Shown here in pieces: positions 62,501 through 64,000 of a DNA stretch of 64,000 nt. Every line of letters starts with the position of its first letter. Positions within the stretch are counted from its first letter, which is position 1. This DNA is from Datnioides undecimradiatus (taxonomy: Eukaryota > Chordata > Actinopteri > Lobotiformes > Datnioididae), in assembly GCA_008933995.1 (NCBI GenBank), contig WARS01000013.1:18293806-18357805 (forward strand). The letters run 5' to 3'. Made by a program: the position numbers and the translations under genes. The notes beneath the pieces are model-generated. The model was not told the DNA's origin, ran no database searches, and saw only the letters and a program-made list of their open reading frames with translations.

Positions 62501-63640
62501 GGCCTCGTGCTATTGTTGTGGCTATATTTTGACCTTGAAACGCCATTAGTAGAGTGATATAACACTTAAATATGAATTAACTCAAGAAGAAGAAGCCACA
62601 AAGCCACTCCTTAATGAAAAATAGAGCTATACAAGTTATATAAGTGACCTCTGCACATAGGACAACCTCTCAACATCAGGAGATTAGTCTAGAAATATTA
62701 CTATGAAAGCAAAAAGCAATCACTTTTGTGGCTTTCATTGACAGAGGTGTGCGCACACATCACAAAATCACAAAACCTCTCATGTATGTTGATTTTTGCC
62801 TCTTTGAACTTTTCTTTAGAAACGTTGCGTCTATCACAGCTTGAAATGTCAATTAAAATGCAGCTCTGAGTTCTGAGCTCCATTAGGGCTTTTTCTTTTC
62901 AGCAGACGATCAAGTATGTTTTTTTATTTTTTTGGCCCACCTCAAAGGTAGTGTGAAGGAGCTGGTGCTGTGCTTCCATGTACACACAAATGATTACAAA
63001 TTACAAATTAAAAACATCAAAAAATTAGGATAAAGATTTTTTTTTAAAGTGAATAACTGCTGCCCTGAAGTTAAAACATATAGTTAGGTATAGTAGAGTG
63101 TGATTGTATCACAGTTAAGTAATACTGTAATACAATTACCACAATTACCTCAACATCATTGTCTATGTATGTGTGTGCGGTGAAGTGTTTAGATCCACAT
63201 ACTAGCATCCTCTGTCCTTGTCTTGGTCGAGGCTGGACTGGGCTCTCCCAGGCCTACAGTGTTGCGAGCCACCACTCTGAACTCATATTCCACCCAGGCA
63301 TTCAGACCAACCACTGTGGCTGTCAGCATGTTACCATTGACAACCTCTGGCACTGAAATGTTGAAATTAGTTCCTTAGAAAGTCATGCTGAGTCATAACT
63401 GAGTTCAAATTGAATTATTGATGAATAAAACCTAACATTAAAAAAAACAGATAAATAGACCAAAGGGACAAGTGGAATGTGTCATGGTACCTGTGTCAAC
63501 AGCCTGCCAGCCCACAGTAAAGGGTGTCCGGGCTTGGATAATGTACCCGGTGATAGGGCTGCCATTGTCCCTTCCGGGAGTCCATGAGAGCTGGGCCGTG
63601 CTGTCTGTGATCTCCTCTACTGATACTTTGTCTGGAGGAC
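56484..63640 (-). CDS. cntn6: Contactin (CNTN3/4/6 group, probably CNTN6-like), C-terminal half, nine exons
   Basis: Contactins are GPI-anchored neuronal adhesion and signalling molecules with six Ig and four FN3 domains. Coding exons on the minus strand are 63491-63640, 63203-63352, 61879-61949, 61248-61482, 60734-60843, 59217-59403, 57371-57483, 57110-57275 and 56484-56575. All visible junctions are GT-AG. Junction phases run 1,1,0,1,0,1,0,1, so each FN3 domain is built from two exons. The joined frame is open for about 423 residues, the expected length from FN3-1 to the C terminus. Hallmarks include [19 protein letters not shown] and ITGLKANT. The paralogue call rests on memory: FN3-3 ([21 protein letters not shown]) and FRPVG look most like CNTN6, while GWQAV and SELVITWE also fit CNTN4 and the C-terminal SMGARGS resembles CNTN3. 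Family certain; paralogue about 55% sure. Signal peptide, Ig domains and promoter lie beyond 64000. Confidence 0.95.
57110..57275 (-). CDS. cntn6: Contactin exon: second half of FN3 domain 4
   Basis: This 166-bp exon encodes [20 protein letters not shown], then [20 protein letters not shown] and [20 protein letters not shown] is a family-typical glycosylation sequon, and the YLI.IKA.SEGGEG stretch is the FN3-4 F and G strands. The acceptor is GGCTCAG|GTGC and the donor ATTAA|GTGAGT. The one-base overhang (A) joins the last exon to make a serine codon. Confidence 0.95.
57371..57483 (-). CDS. cntn6: Contactin exon: first half of FN3 domain 4
   Basis: This 113-bp exon, with a carried C, encodes [20 protein letters not shown], then [18 protein letters not shown]. 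The family pattern is N.......L.L.W..V.....ESEV.GYKV. Here the usual asparagine of NESEV is replaced (TESKV), so a sequon common in relatives is missing. The acceptor is TTTTTCCAG|CTCC and the donor ATTTG|GTGGGT. It ends in phase 0 and is followed by an intron of only 95 bp. Confidence 0.94.
57484..59216 (-). other. Contactin intron (1733 bp) carrying a dispersed repeat
   Basis: This is the intron between the FN3-3 and FN3-4 exons. From about 57972 to 58260 it carries a recognisable teleost dispersed repeat (listed separately). The rest is AT-rich, with long T-runs near 58490 and 58680. Chance ORFs in it are T-run artefacts (phenylalanine-rich). Confidence 0.7.
57972..58262. repeat. Teleost dispersed repeat (non-autonomous, MITE-like) in intron
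   Basis: The stretch starting GGACCAGTGTGCAGGATTCA and containing AAAGGCCGCCTGTAGAGCCA, GGGCTAATGTAGGAACATGA and CGGCGCAACATGGGAGGCTC matches, from memory, a very common fish repeat (usual form: GTGTGTAGGATTTAGTGGCATC ... AGAGCCAGTGTTTGGT ... ACATGGCGG). The copy is diverged, and its right part, which normally ends with a copy of the first bases inverted, is truncated or lost. I cannot assign a superfamily. Confidence 0.6.
59217..59403 (-). CDS. cntn6: Contactin exon: second half of FN3 domain 3
   Basis: This 187-bp exon reads [20 protein letters not shown], then [34 protein letters not shown] and INTTTKKP. Three N-glycosylation sequons are visible (NYT, NIT, NTT). NITGLKANT followed by a tyrosine and the YW.DD.K pattern match my memory of mammalian CNTN6 better than CNTN3 or CNTN4. 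The acceptor is GCCCAACAG|GTCG and the donor ACCAC|GTGAGT, phase 0 in and phase 1 out. Confidence 0.96.
59404..60733 (-). other. Contactin intron (1330 bp)
   Basis: This intron splits FN3-3. It is AT-rich. A non-repetitive stretch at 59940-60240 contains several TAATTA/TCTAATTAAAG-type words and could be regulatory, but nothing is demonstrable. No repeat family was recognised. Confidence 0.6.
60734..60843 (-). CDS. cntn6: Contactin exon: first half of FN3 domain 3
   Basis: This 110-bp exon reads, with a carried [21 protein letters not shown], then [17 protein letters not shown]. It contains the FN3 core tryptophan (VIW) and the GYE motif that precedes the C-prime strand in contactins. The acceptor is TTTCTGCAG|TCCC and the donor TATGAG|GTATGT. 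It ends in phase 0. The stretch just after VIWEALP is variable across the family and does not help to pick a paralogue. Confidence 0.95.
61248..61482 (-). CDS. cntn6: Contactin exon: main part of FN3 domain 2
   Basis: This 235-bp exon has the most family-diagnostic sequence in the window. It starts [19 protein letters not shown], continues PVGTVTW, then [30 protein letters not shown] and TVYSAEE. It carries the FN3 tyrosine corner region and one N-glycosylation sequon (NDT). The acceptor is GCTCCCAG|CCTG and the donor GGAAG|GTGGGT, phase 0 in and phase 1 out. GEGFGYII and FRPVG favour CNTN6 over CNTN3 (FRPLG) or CNTN4 (FRPYG), from memory. Confidence 0.97.
61879..61949 (-). CDS. cntn6: Contactin exon: start of FN3 domain 2
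   Basis: This is a 71-bp exon, too short to stand out as an ORF. With one base carried from the previous exon it reads [20 protein letters not shown] then ITWE. The glycine run followed by SELVITW is characteristic of contactin FN3-2. The acceptor is CTCTCAG|TTCC and the donor GGGAG|GTAAGT. It ends in phase 0, as the family structure requires. Intron sizes on either side are 1253 bp and 396 bp. Confidence 0.95.
63203..63352 (-). CDS. cntn6: Contactin exon: second half of FN3 domain 1
   Basis: This 150-bp exon is separated from the previous one by a short 138-bp intron. It continues as [20 protein letters not shown] and [19 protein letters not shown], then RTEDA. The tyrosine and valine pattern (VEYEFRVVA) is the FN3 F-strand signature. 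The acceptor is TTTCAG|TG and the donor is GCTA|GTATGT. The exon is symmetrical, phase 1 to phase 1. The usual contactin residue at the N-A-W position is proline (NPW), so NAW is a small departure. Confidence 0.96.
63491..63640 (-). CDS. cntn6: Contactin exon: first half of FN3 domain 1
   Basis: This 150-bp exon begins in phase 1 and reads [19 protein letters not shown], then [19 protein letters not shown] and AVDT. It holds the conserved FN3 tryptophan (QLSW) and the QARTPF strand typical of contactins. The donor at 63490/63489 reads G|GTACC. Upstream on the minus strand two AGs lie nine bases apart, so the exon could instead start at 63649 and add Gly-Pro-Pro in frame. I chose 63640 because the family has only one Gly-Pro-Pro there. 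The preceding exon, which would encode the last Ig domain, is outside the window. Confidence 0.95.
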
Positions 63641-64000
63641 CTGGCGGACCTGGCGCAGTCAAACAATGGTAAGTGAGAACCTGAGGCAATCAGCCATTCC
63701 ATGAAGCCTCTCCTCATCAGACTCATAAAGGTTTCTGCACGTTCTGAGATATCAAGGCCATTTCACACCTTTTAATTAAAGCCTGCGTCCTTGGGTGTGT
63801 GCATGTGTGTCTTTTTTATTCTCTGCGTGTGTTATGTGCAGGGCTAAAAAGTGTTTACTCAACGTGGGAACGCCAGCAGTGGGTAGAGACACAGGATGGG
63901 ATCTTTTATGAGAAAAAGAAAGAAGGGCTACATGGGAGCAGACACCAGTGAGAAGAATAAAAAAGAGTTAATAGAGAGAGAGAAAGTGTGTTTTGACGCT
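63641..64000 (-). other. Contactin intron upstream of FN3-1, truncated by window end
   Basis: This is intronic sequence leading into the first exon of FN3-1. It contains the tandem acceptor at 63640/63649 and a purine-rich (GA) tract near 63910-63990. The intron continues past the window edge, so its length is unknown. Confidence 0.7.

Larger units (their letters stand above)
60844..63202 (-). other. Contactin introns around the FN3-2 exons
   Basis: Three introns fill this stretch: 60844-61247 (404 bp), 61483-61878 (396 bp) and 61950-63202 (1253 bp). Apart from the two FN3-2 exons I see no other coding sequence or recognisable repeat. The 1253-bp intron ends in an AT-rich segment with a T-run near 62920 and A-runs near 63000. 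Confidence 0.6.

Overview
The window reads as vertebrate, most likely teleost fish, nuclear DNA. The only gene that can be supported is a vertebrate contactin split over small GT-AG exons. The dispersed repeats (a tRNA-derived SINE, Tc1 and mariner relics, LINE reverse-transcriptase debris, TTAA- and TA-flanked MITEs, long CA/TG microsatellites) are of types common in ray-finned fish. The DNA is AT-rich with no operon-like gene packing, and open reading frames outside the contactin look like chance ORFs.

Right end (about 56.5-64 kb, minus strand): nine consecutive coding exons give the last ~423 residues of a contactin, a GPI-anchored neuronal adhesion molecule of the immunoglobulin superfamily. 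They cover all four fibronectin type III (FN3) domains, two exons per domain, and then the C-terminal GPI-signal exon with its stop codon at 56484-56486. The N-terminal half (signal peptide and six Ig domains) lies beyond position 64000. From remembered family sequences the closest paralogue is CNTN6, especially in the third FN3 domain, but CNTN3 and CNTN4 are close. A long 3' UTR may run down to about 52.84 kb.

Middle right (50.8-52.7 kb): two transposon-like insertions, each flanked by TTAA, lie 195 bp apart. The first (50829-52127) is a giant imperfect palindrome. Each arm carries an outer ~20-bp minisatellite, a CRE-like TGACGTCA, a YY1-like motif and the start of the same small reading frame. 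This is the most unusual object in the window. The second (52327-52702) is a 376-bp MITE.

Left and centre (1-50.8 kb): an apparent gene desert on the 3' side of the contactin. It holds a degraded SINE (about 1.59-1.75 kb), a Tc1-type relic with a probable nested insertion (14.0-14.9 kb), two opposed copies of a dispersed fish repeat (17.2 and 18.4 kb), a TA-flanked MITE (22.2 kb), a possible LINE tail (23.2 kb), LINE reverse-transcriptase debris (29 kb), a deleted mariner transposase relic (36.4-37.1 kb) and several microsatellites. Between these are long unique-looking AT-rich stretches. Some are rich in homeodomain, POU and SOX-like words and could be conserved regulatory elements of the contactin or another neighbour. 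Without alignment this stays inference.
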